Shown here: positions 26,764 through 35,440 of the stretch, piece after piece | How positions within the stretch are numbered: the first letter of the stretch is position 1 | How the letters are laid out: the number at the start of each line of letters is the position of its first letter | Made by a program: the position numbers and the translations under genes | Source: Lachnospiraceae bacterium | GTDB taxonomy: Bacteria > Bacillota > Clostridia > Lachnospirales > Lachnospiraceae | Direction of reading: 5' to 3' | Assembly (NCBI GenBank): GCA_015057625.1 | Contig: SVDZ01000001.1 | Location: 430,921 to 494,920, forward strand | DNA: 64,000 nt | The notes under the pieces: model-generated | Told to the model about the DNA's origin: nothing | Seen by the model: only the letters and a program-made list of their open reading frames with translations | Databases searched by the model: none

Positions 26764-28937
26764 TTAAATACTTTCTCCACAACTCTCTTTGCCGCAAATC
26801 CATCGTCAACACAACAGAATCTGTCATAAAACTGCTGATATTTTTCTTTGTTCTCTGCGGTAATTTTATCTATATCTTTAATGGCCTCTACCAACTCGTC
26901 ATTTGTTCTAAAGATTGGTCCGGGCAAATCTTTCTCGATATCAAGATAGAAACCTCTTAAGACATCTCTGTATTTTTCCAAATCGTACATAAAGAAAAGA
27001 ATTGGTCTCTTGAGGTTTGCATAATCAAAGAATACTGAAGAGTAATCTGTGATAAGCATATCTGAAATCATATATAATTCTGTAATGTCATCATAATTGC
27101 ACACATCCTTTGTGAAATCTCCAAAAGATGACATGTCAAGTCTGTCTACAACAAGATAATGAAGTCTGAGCAACAGCACATATTCATCACCAAATTCCTT
27201 TTTCAATCTGTCAATGTCCAATGCAAGACTGAATTTGTACTCACCTGCATCATACATCTCATCATCTCTCCAGGTTGGAGCGTAAAGGATGAGCTTTTTA
27301 TCCTGAGGTATTCCAAGTTTCTTTTTGATCTTTGCTGCTCTCTCCTCAAGATCCTTTGCGTAGAGAGGATCATTTGCAGGATATCCTGATTCCAGTATTT
27401 TTTCTTTTTCAAACTGGAAACAGCTCTGAAATACTTCAGTAGAGAACGGATTGTCCGAAATAAGATAATCCCATCCTCTGGTCTGTTTGTACACAACCTC
27501 TTTGTACTTTGGATTGGCTGAGTGAATATCCTCCATATCAAATACCAGCTTTTTAAGTGGTGTTCCGTGCCATGTTGAAAGACAAATAGTCTCATCACGT
27601 CTAGGAATTGAAAGCGGCTGTCTCATATTTGTTACCCAGTACTTACTTCTGTTCATGTAGTAGAAGTACTTAAGGCTCCATCTCTTACAAGACTTGTGCT
27701 TTCCCTTTATTTTTATCCCTTTTCTGTCCTTGAGCCAGATATAGGTGTACTTATTTCCAAACTCCTTTTGCATATATTCGTAAATATACTTAGGCTGTCC
27801 GGAACAGTTTCTTCCCATAAAACTCTCAAATACAATCCAGTTTTCCTTTAAAGGCATCTTCTGGAAAATGTAAAGGGTAATAGTCTTATACATCTGCTTT
27901 TTATCAGTAAACATTCTGGCCATTTTTCTCATAGCCAAAAGACTTTTCTGTTTTTTTATAATCTTTGCCTTGTCACCCTTAATGAATGTCTTTATATAAT
28001 TAACATCTCTGAGTTTTAAATCTTTTCCCTTTAACACCTTAGGGTTAATGTTTTTTGCAAGTTCAATAAGCTCATCGAAAAATTCATTCTTCCATTCAGG
28101 CTCCTCGCCCCATTTGTGTCTTCTCGGAAACTCAACCGCAATAAACCTTCCAAGCATATACTGAATGTAGTCATTAATCTGCTTGTTGGAAGTTTCACCT
28201 ATCGCTTCTCTGTAAGCACTGAAAAGACTTGGCATTGTCTCATACAACGTAGCCTGGCTGAGAGATGGATTGGCCTGTTTGTCATTGTGTCTTCTTCTGA
28301 CATAAACCGCATCCTCGGTTCCCTTGATTTTTCTTGCATTACCGAAAAGTTTCGCCATAACTTGTACGTCAGCATAGTATATCTGTTCCTCGTTAAAGGT
28401 AATATTATACTTTTCAAACAGAGATTTTCTGTAAAGGCATCCAAGCACTGTAACTTTTTGGAATCTCTTATATCTTCCGATACAGTAATCAAAATAATTG
28501 TTAAAGTCGATGTTTGCTAAAACCTCTTCCTCTCCATCGTAGGCTTCAGCCTGTCCTGTAACATATGCTGCTCTTTTGAACCATGTGTTTCTAACCTGAC
28601 CGTATACAATGTCAGTGTCATCGTCCATAGTATCCACAAGGGCTTTGAGGGACTCCCCACACATGTAGTCATCATTGTCAAGAAACATAATATACTCGCC
28701 CTTGGCTTTTTCAAGTCCAAGATTTCTGCCGGCAGCCACTCCGCTCTTTCCCTCTAATCTGTACATGGTAATCTTTGCGTCGTCTTTATATTTTTCTACC
28801 AGCCCCGACGGATCGTCTTCATTTCCGTCATATACAAGTATTGTCTCGATATCTTTGTAATTTTGCTCTGCAATACTGCCAAGAGCATCTTCCAAATATG
28901 CAAGTGATTTTTTGTGTGTAACAATAATACTAATCAT
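26760..28937 (-). CDS. Bifunctional GT2 glycosyltransferase / CDP-glycerol-type glycerophosphotransferase (paralogue)
   Basis: A 725-residue enzyme with the same architecture as its downstream neighbour: a GT2 domain (SIIVTHKKSLAYLEDALGSI, FLDNDDYMCGESL) and a C-terminal Glyphos_transf domain (NCSGQPKYIYEYM, CLSTWHGTPLKKLVFDMED, APTWRDDEMYDAGEYKF, DYSSVFFDYANLKRP). The C-terminal halves are much more alike than the GT2 halves, which fits duplication followed by change of sugar specificity. It follows tagD by 18 bases. Both paralogues are full length with catalytic residues intact. Confidence 0.9.
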   Translation of the reverse strand: MISIIVTHKKSLAYLEDALGSIAEQNYKDIETILVYDGNEDDPSGLVEKYKDDAKITMYRLEGKSGVAAGRNLGLEKAKGEYIMFLDNDDYMCGESLKALVDTMDDDTDIVYGQVRNTWFKRAAYVTGQAEAYDGEEEVLANIDFNNYFDYCIGRYKRFQKVTVLGCLYRKSLFEKYNITFNEEQIYYADVQVMAKLFGNARKIKGTEDAVYVRRRHNDKQANPSLSQATLYETMPSLFSAYREAIGETSNKQINDYIQYMLGRFIAVEFPRRHKWGEEPEWKNEFFDELIELAKNINPKVLKGKDLKLRDVNYIKTFIKGDKAKIIKKQKSLLAMRKMARMFTDKKQMYKTITLYIFQKMPLKENWIVFESFMGRNCSGQPKYIYEYMQKEFGNKYTYIWLKDRKGIKIKGKHKSCKRWSLKYFYYMNRSKYWVTNMRQPLSIPRRDETICLSTWHGTPLKKLVFDMEDIHSANPKYKEVVYKQTRGWDYLISDNPFSTEVFQSCFQFEKEKILESGYPANDPLYAKDLEERAAKIKKKLGIPQDKKLILYAPTWRDDEMYDAGEYKFSLALDIDRLKKEFGDEYVLLLRLHYLVVDRLDMSSFGDFTKDVCNYDDITELYMISDMLITDYSSVFFDYANLKRPILFFMYDLEKYRDVLRGFYLDIEKDLPGPIFRTNDELVEAIKDIDKITAENKEKYQQFYDRFCCVDDGFAAKRVVEKVFK

Positions 28938-28955
28938 GGGGTACAGTCTCCTATA

Positions 28956-29348
28956 TTATTTAGAATTTAAATCCTGCTTAATCTGTGTTGTTGAGATGTC
29001 CGGAGTTCTTGGAAGGTAAACAACCTCACAGTACTCTTTGAGGAAATCAAACTTTCCTTCCCAGTCATCTCCCATTACAAATGTGTCAATCTCATATTTC
29101 TGAACATCTGTAACCTTCTGCTCCCAGTTTTCTTCAGGGATTACGAGGTCTACATATCTGATAGCCTCAAGAACCTGTTTTCTCTGCTCGTATGTAAAAT
29201 AACATTTCTTCTGTTTAGAGTTCCAGTTAAACTCATCTGTTGAGAGAACAACTACAAGGTAATCTCCAAGTGCCTTTGCTCTTCTCAAAATATTAATATG
29301 ACCGTAATGTAACATATCAAATGTTCCGTAAGTGATAACTCTCTTCAT
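28956..29348 (-). CDS. tagD: Glycerol-3-phosphate cytidylyltransferase
   Basis: A 130-residue nucleotidyltransferase that makes CDP-glycerol from CTP and glycerol 3-phosphate, the activated donor for the polymerases around it. The HxGH motif is present in TYGTFDMLHYGHINILRRAK, and the RTDGISTT-type motif appears as LPRTPDISTTQIKQDL near the C-terminus. Length equals that of TagD from Bacillus. Its position in the middle of a group of glycerophosphotransferase genes supports glycerol as the polyol, though ribitol or another alcohol cannot be excluded for individual enzymes. AGGAGGATATACAG precedes the ATG. Confidence 0.95.
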   Translation of the reverse strand: MKRVITYGTFDMLHYGHINILRRAKALGDYLVVVLSTDEFNWNSKQKKCYFTYEQRKQVLEAIRYVDLVIPEENWEQKVTDVQKYEIDTFVMGDDWEGKFDFLKEYCEVVYLPRTPDISTTQIKQDLNSK

Positions 29349-29360
29349 CTGTATATCCTC

Positions 29361-31787
29361 CTAAAAAATTGCATTCTCAAATTCTCTGACCGCTTCTTTG
29401 TTGTATTCTACCGGGTCAAATTCACACTGAGGCACACGTCCTTCCCTGAACGCCCTCAATCCATCTATTATACTATTTTTATCTGCTTTTATCAAATATT
29501 GTCCATTCTCCATAAGGCTGTCTGTAACCGATGAAAAATCTGAGACAATTATAGGCAGTCCCACAATTCTCGCCTCCAGAAGTACCATAGGCTGTCCTTC
29601 ATAAATGGACGGGAGAATAAAGCAGTCACACATGCTCATAAGCTTAAATGGATTCGCCTGATTTCCGGTCATAATAACCTTATCTTCAATTCCTTTTTCC
29701 TTAACCAGCGCTTCCACTTCACCCTGAAGCGGTCCCTGCCCGATAATATAGAGTTTTGAATCCTCATAATCCTTCAGGTATTCTGCAAAGGCGTTAACTA
29801 GTTCTTTATGATTTTTCTCAGGAGAATATCTTCCCATAGTAACAAAGTTAGTCTCCTCTTTCTTTGGAAGCTCAAAGCCTTCATACACTGCTTCCTCGTC
29901 CAGGCAGTCATACACTCGCTTATAGTTGATGGTGTTTTTGGCAAATGAAAACTTATCTATGGTTTCAGGCTTTGCCAGATTCTTTTTGTTAACCTCCATA
30001 ACTGAGTGGCTACATGATACAAGTCTGTCCCACTCCGGATACATATTGAAAATCATCTGAAGCTTTCTCTTCAAAGGACGCTTGTGATTAACCTTTCTCA
30101 TCTGATCTGCAATCAGATCATTGTGCATCCAGATTGACTTCTTCGGTGCATTTAAATATGGAAACTCAAATGCCATTATTGGTGAATATCCGCAAAACTC
30201 AACCACTGCGTCAAACTTTGCATCTCCGGCCAATCGCTTTGCCTGTCTTTCAAACATTTTCTGCGGAAGTAATTTTTTGAAAGGTCCCTCTATGTTGAAT
30301 GCCATGGCAATAACCATCTTTGCGTTTTCAATAATGGACGCAAAATTGTAACCGGTCCTTACAAGCACTCTGACATTTTTGTTTATCTCTTCCATTCTCA
30401 CTTCCTGATCGGGAGTAATCGCCTCATAAAGATACGCCGTGACATCATACTTATCATAATCAATATTGTTGAGAAGGCTTAAGAAGGAATGTGTAATTCC
30501 GTTTTGAAGCGCTCTTCCAAGGGAAATGAAAATCTTCTTCTTTTCATCCACTCGGCGAATCACCTTAACCTTCTGTTCGTTCCCATTAAAAATGGCATCC
30601 ACAACTCTGGCTGCAACATGGCCGTCATCGTATTTGCAAAATCTTTCCTTCGCCTTACTGTAATCTGAAACTTTTGATTTCAAAGCTCCCTCCAAATCAG
30701 ACAGCCAGCTCTTCAGTTCTTCAATACTGTCTGTAGCAGGTCCCGGAAGTTCGCTTATATCCATGTACATTCCTCTTGTCTCTTTGTATTCATTGAGGTC
30801 CGGAATGTAAAACAATATCGGTTTGTCAGTCACAAGATAATCAAAGAAAATGCTTGAGTAGTCTGAAATCAGAACATCCACTCCGCACAGCACCTCGTTT
30901 GTGTCAAACAGTGGGCTGACCAAAACATCTTTCAGTTTTTGTGACCCCTTAACCTTTTTATAAATCGCCTGATGTGGTTTGATTAAAAGCTGCATCTGAT
31001 TTGAATCCATGGTAGCTTTTAGTTTGTCGTATATCTCCTCAAATTTTTCCACATCACCCAAGGTATTATTAAAATCAACACCTTTCCATGTAGGTGCGTA
31101 CATAACAATCTTCTTATTTTTGTCGATTTCAACTCCGGATGCGATAAGTTTATTGAGAACATTTTCTCTGTTACCGTTTACTATGGTATCAGTTCTTGCC
31201 TGTCCGGCCTCAATAATCTTTCCCGGTAGAATACCTTCTAGCTTATATGATTTCATATACATATCCGTCAGATGTTCATTTGCCGACAAAAGATAGCTGG
31301 CCTGAAGGAAGTTCCTCTCTGTGTTTGCCACCTGGATATTTCCCTTTGGCATCTCATATCCCATAAGTTTTAACGGAATTCCGTGCCATGTATTAATGTA
31401 GGTCTGGCCTTCCTTTCTGGTATAACAAGGTGGAAATGTGCTGTTGTTAATTAGATATCCTGCACTTGCAAGATACTTATAATATGCTTTGCTCTTAATT
31501 TTGACAAAGCTGACATTTTCCTGTCCTTTATATTCTTCAAAATTGTCCTTCCAGTCAGATTCATTATTGTACACCCAGACATGCTTATACTTGTCATTTT
31601 TGATAAGCTCGTTAAACAATGCCTTCGGGCCGCAGGTCATACCTGCCCCGTAAAAGGATTCGTACAAAATCACATTTTTATCTACGCTCAGTTTTTCATA
31701 ATATTTTGAATAAGGTACATAGAATACATAATTCTTTGCAATTCTTGCCAGCTTATTCTTCTTTATCTTATCAACAATTGCGCTCAT
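29361..31787 (-). CDS. Bifunctional glycerophosphotransferase / GT4 glycosyltransferase
   Basis: An 808-residue enzyme with the reverse domain order of its neighbours. Residues about 10-395 are a Glyphos_transf domain (ESFYGAGMTCGPKALFNEL, YINTWHGIPLKLMGYEM, YAPTWKGVDFNN, DYSSIFFDYLVTDKP). Residues about 415-805 are a GT-B glycosyltransferase of family 4 (FVTMGRYSPEKNHKELVNAF, LYIIGQGPLQGEVEAL, LPSIYEGQPMVLLEARIVG). The fusion suggests alternating addition of glycerol phosphate and a hexose. It starts 33 bases after the single-domain transferase and ends 12 bases before tagD. Confidence 0.9.
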   Translation of the reverse strand: MSAIVDKIKKNKLARIAKNYVFYVPYSKYYEKLSVDKNVILYESFYGAGMTCGPKALFNELIKNDKYKHVWVYNNESDWKDNFEEYKGQENVSFVKIKSKAYYKYLASAGYLINNSTFPPCYTRKEGQTYINTWHGIPLKLMGYEMPKGNIQVANTERNFLQASYLLSANEHLTDMYMKSYKLEGILPGKIIEAGQARTDTIVNGNRENVLNKLIASGVEIDKNKKIVMYAPTWKGVDFNNTLGDVEKFEEIYDKLKATMDSNQMQLLIKPHQAIYKKVKGSQKLKDVLVSPLFDTNEVLCGVDVLISDYSSIFFDYLVTDKPILFYIPDLNEYKETRGMYMDISELPGPATDSIEELKSWLSDLEGALKSKVSDYSKAKERFCKYDDGHVAARVVDAIFNGNEQKVKVIRRVDEKKKIFISLGRALQNGITHSFLSLLNNIDYDKYDVTAYLYEAITPDQEVRMEEINKNVRVLVRTGYNFASIIENAKMVIAMAFNIEGPFKKLLPQKMFERQAKRLAGDAKFDAVVEFCGYSPIMAFEFPYLNAPKKSIWMHNDLIADQMRKVNHKRPLKRKLQMIFNMYPEWDRLVSCSHSVMEVNKKNLAKPETIDKFSFAKNTINYKRVYDCLDEEAVYEGFELPKKEETNFVTMGRYSPEKNHKELVNAFAEYLKDYEDSKLYIIGQGPLQGEVEALVKEKGIEDKVIMTGNQANPFKLMSMCDCFILPSIYEGQPMVLLEARIVGLPIIVSDFSSVTDSLMENGQYLIKADKNSIIDGLRAFREGRVPQCEFDPVEYNKEAVREFENAIF

Positions 31788-31820
31788 AAAACCTCTCTAT
31801 CATTATCACTTCTTACACAA

Positions 31821-32945
31821 TCAGGAATTTTTTTCTTCAAAAATAAACTCTGCTATTCTTTTTGCTGAATTGCCGTCCTTGTAGAAGTTTGCCTTTTCAT
31901 TTACTGCTCTTCGCATTTCCCCAAGGGGATCCGCGCCGTTTATTACTTCCTCTGTAAACTCAAGCACACCTTTTGCATCCACAACAAACTTTCCCGGCAT
32001 CATTTCCTTTGGGTTATCAAAAGTAAACCCTCTCTCATTGCCGTACTTTTCCATATCATTAACCGTAAACGCTATAGGTCTGTCTAAAAGCATATAATCA
32101 AAATATACTGAGGAATAATCTGTAATAAGTGCATCTGCTGCCCTAAGCAGCCCGTAAACACTGCACTCTTTTTGCTTCAGGTCCTCCTGAGTAAGAAATT
32201 CTATATTGTCAAATCCTGCAAGATCACCTGCCACTTTCTGCCACGGATGAATCTTCACAATCATTCTCGACTTATTTTCACCAAGCTTAGCATCAAGGTT
32301 CTTAACATCTTCTTCGCTAAATCCCGGAAGAGGAATGGTCTGCTCGTCCTCTCTGTAAGTTGGAAGCCACACAATAAGCTTCTTGGCTTTCTTTCTGAAC
32401 ATATCATCCAGTTCTTTATTTTCCACAAACATCTCATCATTTCTTGGCTGCCCTGTAATAATCACCTGATCTTCACTGCAGCTAAAACACTTCATGAGAA
32501 TAGGGTTGAACAACTGTGCCGTGGAAATAATATATGTGAAATAATTATAATCAATATTCTCAAGACCTTTTTCCATATTGCCCAGTCTTTTTAGCGGCAT
32601 GCCGTGCCAGAGGTTCACAACCTTTTGCTCTTTGGATGGCTTAATAGGATATTTCCCAAAGCTGTAAAAAGCATACTTTGCTTTTAGAAAATGCAGGATA
32701 CCTTTTTTGTTTCCAACGAAGGTAACATTTTCGGGAGCATTTGTCACAAAGTCCTGCCAGTCGTTTGCGCTGACTACTATCCTGTACTTTTTATTATATT
32801 CATTTTCAATAAGGTAATCATAAAATGCTTTAACGTTATCCCTAAATCCCAAATTGGAATAAAAGAATATAACGTCATCTTTTTTCGTGATTTTATTTAT
32901 AAATGTGAGAGGTTTTAGTGCCACTCTCAACAGTTCTTTATTCAT
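31821..32945 (-). CDS. CDP-glycerol-type glycerophosphotransferase
   Basis: A 374-residue single-domain Glyphos_transf enzyme with VVNLWHGMPLKRLGNMEKG (catalytic His), VWLPTYREDEQTIPLPG and the CDP-binding DYSSVYFDYMLLDRP. Size fits a TagB-like primase or a short polymerase. The ATG at 32945 is selected because it follows the preceding stop codon by one base and has GGAGATAAG nine bases upstream; a longer frame from 32987 would overlap the upstream gene by 41 bases without a ribosome site. It probably primes the wall polymer or adds single glycerol-phosphate units. Confidence 0.85.
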   Translation of the reverse strand: MNKELLRVALKPLTFINKITKKDDVIFFYSNLGFRDNVKAFYDYLIENEYNKKYRIVVSANDWQDFVTNAPENVTFVGNKKGILHFLKAKYAFYSFGKYPIKPSKEQKVVNLWHGMPLKRLGNMEKGLENIDYNYFTYIISTAQLFNPILMKCFSCSEDQVIITGQPRNDEMFVENKELDDMFRKKAKKLIVWLPTYREDEQTIPLPGFSEEDVKNLDAKLGENKSRMIVKIHPWQKVAGDLAGFDNIEFLTQEDLKQKECSVYGLLRAADALITDYSSVYFDYMLLDRPIAFTVNDMEKYGNERGFTFDNPKEMMPGKFVVDAKGVLEFTEEVINGADPLGEMRRAVNEKANFYKDGNSAKRIAEFIFEEKNS

Positions 32946-32946
32946 T

Positions 32947-33813
32947 TCACTTATCTCCATTTTTTCTGAGAAGTTTCTTGTAGACAAAGGTTCTCAATCC
33001 GTTTGGCATAATACCTACCGCAATATGTCCGCCCACACCCACAATATACTGTCCCATTGAAATAAATCCAATCTTCTTAAGGTGAGTTTTAAATCTGACT
33101 ATTTTCTTGACATAGGATAAGCCTCCACGTCTCTTATACATCTCATCACCGGCACGCATATATACAAGCACGTCCTGAATATTGAAGGCTTTTGCTCCAT
33201 TCATGAGCATAGCTACCCAAAGGTTGTAATCCTCAAAAAAAGAATAGTCCTGATATCCTCCACACTTATCCACAAAAGACTTTTTGTACATAATTGTTGG
33301 GTGATTGAAAGGACTTCTCTTCTTTGCAAAACGAAGAATGTCTTCCTGATTTTCAGGCAGCTGTCTGATACTTCCAAATAATTCCGGATGTTCTTCCACC
33401 TCTTTTACACTGCAGGCATTGCCTTTAAACTCCTTAATGGTTCCTCCTACAATGTCCACGTTTTTATTCTCAATTATACTTAACTGCTTTTCCATTCTGT
33501 CAGGTAAAGCAATGTCGTCACTGTCCATTCTCGCCACAACTTCGTTTTTGCAATATTTGATTCCTGCGTTTAAAGCTCCCGCAAGTCCCATATTTTTGTC
33601 CAACCTTATAATATGAAAAAGTACAGGGTATCGGTGACAACAGTCATCGATAACCCTGTATAAATCTTCATTTAATGGTCCATCACAGACAATAACAAAA
33701 TCATTGGTCTTAACCGTCTGATTTAAAATACTGTCTATGGATGCTGACAAAAATTCAGGATTTTCCTTATGGTACACTGACATCAATACAGAATAATCCA
33801 TCTTTCTCTCCAC
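32947..33813 (-). CDS. Family 2 glycosyltransferase
   Basis: A 288-residue GT-A enzyme: SVLMSVYHKENPEFLSASI at the N-terminus, FVIVCDGPLNEDLY, and the DxD-like metal site NEVVARMDSDDIALPDRME (about residue 97). The C-terminal region (KTHLKKIGFISMGQYIVGVG) is amphipathic and may bind the membrane. Enzymes with this pattern transfer rhamnose, galactose or N-acetylhexosamine to lipid-linked acceptors. It overlaps the sugar transferase by one base and is followed one base later by the glycerophosphotransferase start. Confidence 0.9.
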   Translation of the reverse strand: MERKMDYSVLMSVYHKENPEFLSASIDSILNQTVKTNDFVIVCDGPLNEDLYRVIDDCCHRYPVLFHIIRLDKNMGLAGALNAGIKYCKNEVVARMDSDDIALPDRMEKQLSIIENKNVDIVGGTIKEFKGNACSVKEVEEHPELFGSIRQLPENQEDILRFAKKRSPFNHPTIMYKKSFVDKCGGYQDYSFFEDYNLWVAMLMNGAKAFNIQDVLVYMRAGDEMYKRRGGLSYVKKIVRFKTHLKKIGFISMGQYIVGVGGHIAVGIMPNGLRTFVYKKLLRKNGDK

Positions 33814-35210
33814 TATCTTCTTTTTCTTTTTTTACGAAGCACATCCTCTGTGATAGTCGCTGTAGTCTGACTCTTCTCGACACCTTCTGTATTTTCCTTG
33901 TCGAAGATAATCTTAAAGGTCATAAGAATAAGCTTCAAATCCAGCCAGATGCTGTAATGCTCTATATAATATAAGTCTAATTTCAATTTGTCATATGGTG
34001 TAGTGTTGTATTTTCCGTACACCTGTGCATATCCGGTAAGTCCTGCCTTAACCTTCAATCTGAAAGAAAACTCCGGAATACTCTTTCTGTACTCCTCTGC
34101 TATTTCAGGTCTTTCAGGTCTTGGTCCCACAATAGACATCTCGCCCTTGATAATGTTAAATATCTGTGGCAATTCATCTAAGTGCGCCATTCTAAGTATC
34201 TTACCTACTCTTGTGATTCTGTCATCATCTTTGGCACAGAGTCTTGCTCCATCCTTCTCAGAATCAATCTTCATACTTCTGAATTTATATATTTTAAAAA
34301 CTTTTCCATTTAAAGTAAGTCGTTCCTGTTTGTAGAAAACAGGACCGCCGTCTTCTATTTTGATGAGAATGGCGATCAATAGCATTGGAATTGCTGCTAT
34401 AACTGTTATCACCAAAATCACTACCAGATCAAGCACTCTCTTTGCAAATGACTGTTCCCATTTAAGGCCTTTGTTTCTGAGAAGCAGGAGTGGCGAATCA
34501 AAAAGATTATTTGATTCGCTTCCCATTAATATAAGATCCGAAAGTTTCGGTGTGAGGTATACTCTTATATTATTCTCAAAACAGAATTTAATATAGTCAT
34601 TTCTGACTTCTGCAGGAATGTCACAAAGAAGAACACTCCCATGTTTTTTCATAGCATGACATACATTGTCAAACCCCGCATTGATATGGATAGCCTTTTT
34701 AATACTGTATTTATCCTGTCTGCTGTTAATCTTTGTCACAAGATTATCCGGATCTCTGTCACAGAAAACCAAAAGTACATCTCTAGGCGGATATAGCAAT
34801 CTGTAAATTTCAACCGCCACAATAGACCAAAATACAGCCACAATCATATTGAGGAATGTCATTCCAATCATAGGTGCCACGTGTACTAGTTTGTAACTGA
34901 GCAAACAAATCTGTAAATACATAATAAGGTTAGTGAAAACATTTACTATAAGCTGTGAGAAAATGATATCACCTTTTAACAGATGAGCTATTCTCATAGC
35001 TCCGTAAACATTTGCCATAACCGAATATAACAAAACATAAATAAAGACAATAACAACATGTCCTTTGTAAACGAATATTCTTGAAATATCTGAACTGTAA
35101 TACTTATTCCATGTATACCAGAACACTAATGCCTGTAATACCACCAGAATAAAATATAATGTCAAAACTGATATTCTGGTAAACGGATTTGATTTATTTG
35201 AATTGTTCAT
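33813..35210 (-). CDS. Undecaprenyl-phosphate sugar-1-phosphate transferase
   Basis: A 465-residue polyisoprenyl-phosphate hexose-1-phosphate transferase, the committing step of polymer synthesis. Four N-terminal helices precede a CoA-binding-like domain, then a fifth hairpin helix (VVILVITVIAAIPMLLIAIL) and the catalytic domain with YKQERLTLNGKVFKIYKFRSMK, LDELPQIFNIIKGEMSIVGPRPE and LTGYAQVYGKYN. The start at 35210 has GGGAGAAAG directly upstream; the longer frame from 35231 does not. As first gene it probably initiates the polymer made by the nine downstream genes. Confidence 0.92.
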   Translation of the reverse strand: MNNSNKSNPFTRISVLTLYFILVVLQALVFWYTWNKYYSSDISRIFVYKGHVVIVFIYVLLYSVMANVYGAMRIAHLLKGDIIFSQLIVNVFTNLIMYLQICLLSYKLVHVAPMIGMTFLNMIVAVFWSIVAVEIYRLLYPPRDVLLVFCDRDPDNLVTKINSRQDKYSIKKAIHINAGFDNVCHAMKKHGSVLLCDIPAEVRNDYIKFCFENNIRVYLTPKLSDLILMGSESNNLFDSPLLLLRNKGLKWEQSFAKRVLDLVVILVITVIAAIPMLLIAILIKIEDGGPVFYKQERLTLNGKVFKIYKFRSMKIDSEKDGARLCAKDDDRITRVGKILRMAHLDELPQIFNIIKGEMSIVGPRPERPEIAEEYRKSIPEFSFRLKVKAGLTGYAQVYGKYNTTPYDKLKLDLYYIEHYSIWLDLKLILMTFKIIFDKENTEGVEKSQTTATITEDVLRKKRKRR

Positions 35211-35360
35211 TCTTTCTCCCTCGAATTCCAAATCTTGTTACTCATACAATAGTTCAATATCTATATTTTATCGCAATATTTTTATTCTTAATCACGTTTA
35301 TATATTTGAGCTCCATAAAATATGGTGCACTCTCATAAATATTAGCAAACCACATTATAT

Positions 35361-35390
35361 TTGTCAATTACACATAATTTGTGGTACAAT
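35361..35390 (+). promoter_or_regulatory. Promoter of the LCP gene with overlapping inverted repeat
   Basis: TTGTCA (35361-35366) and TACAAT (35385-35390) are 18 bases apart. ACCACATTAT and ATAATTTGTGGT form an imperfect inverted repeat around the -35 box and spacer (35350-35385), a possible operator. The remaining 35211-35349 region between the divergent operons holds no gene. Confidence 0.5.
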
Positions 35391-35440
35391 GATTAACTGC
35401 ATCAGAAATATATGTTGCAAATTGTGATAGGAGGTCAATT

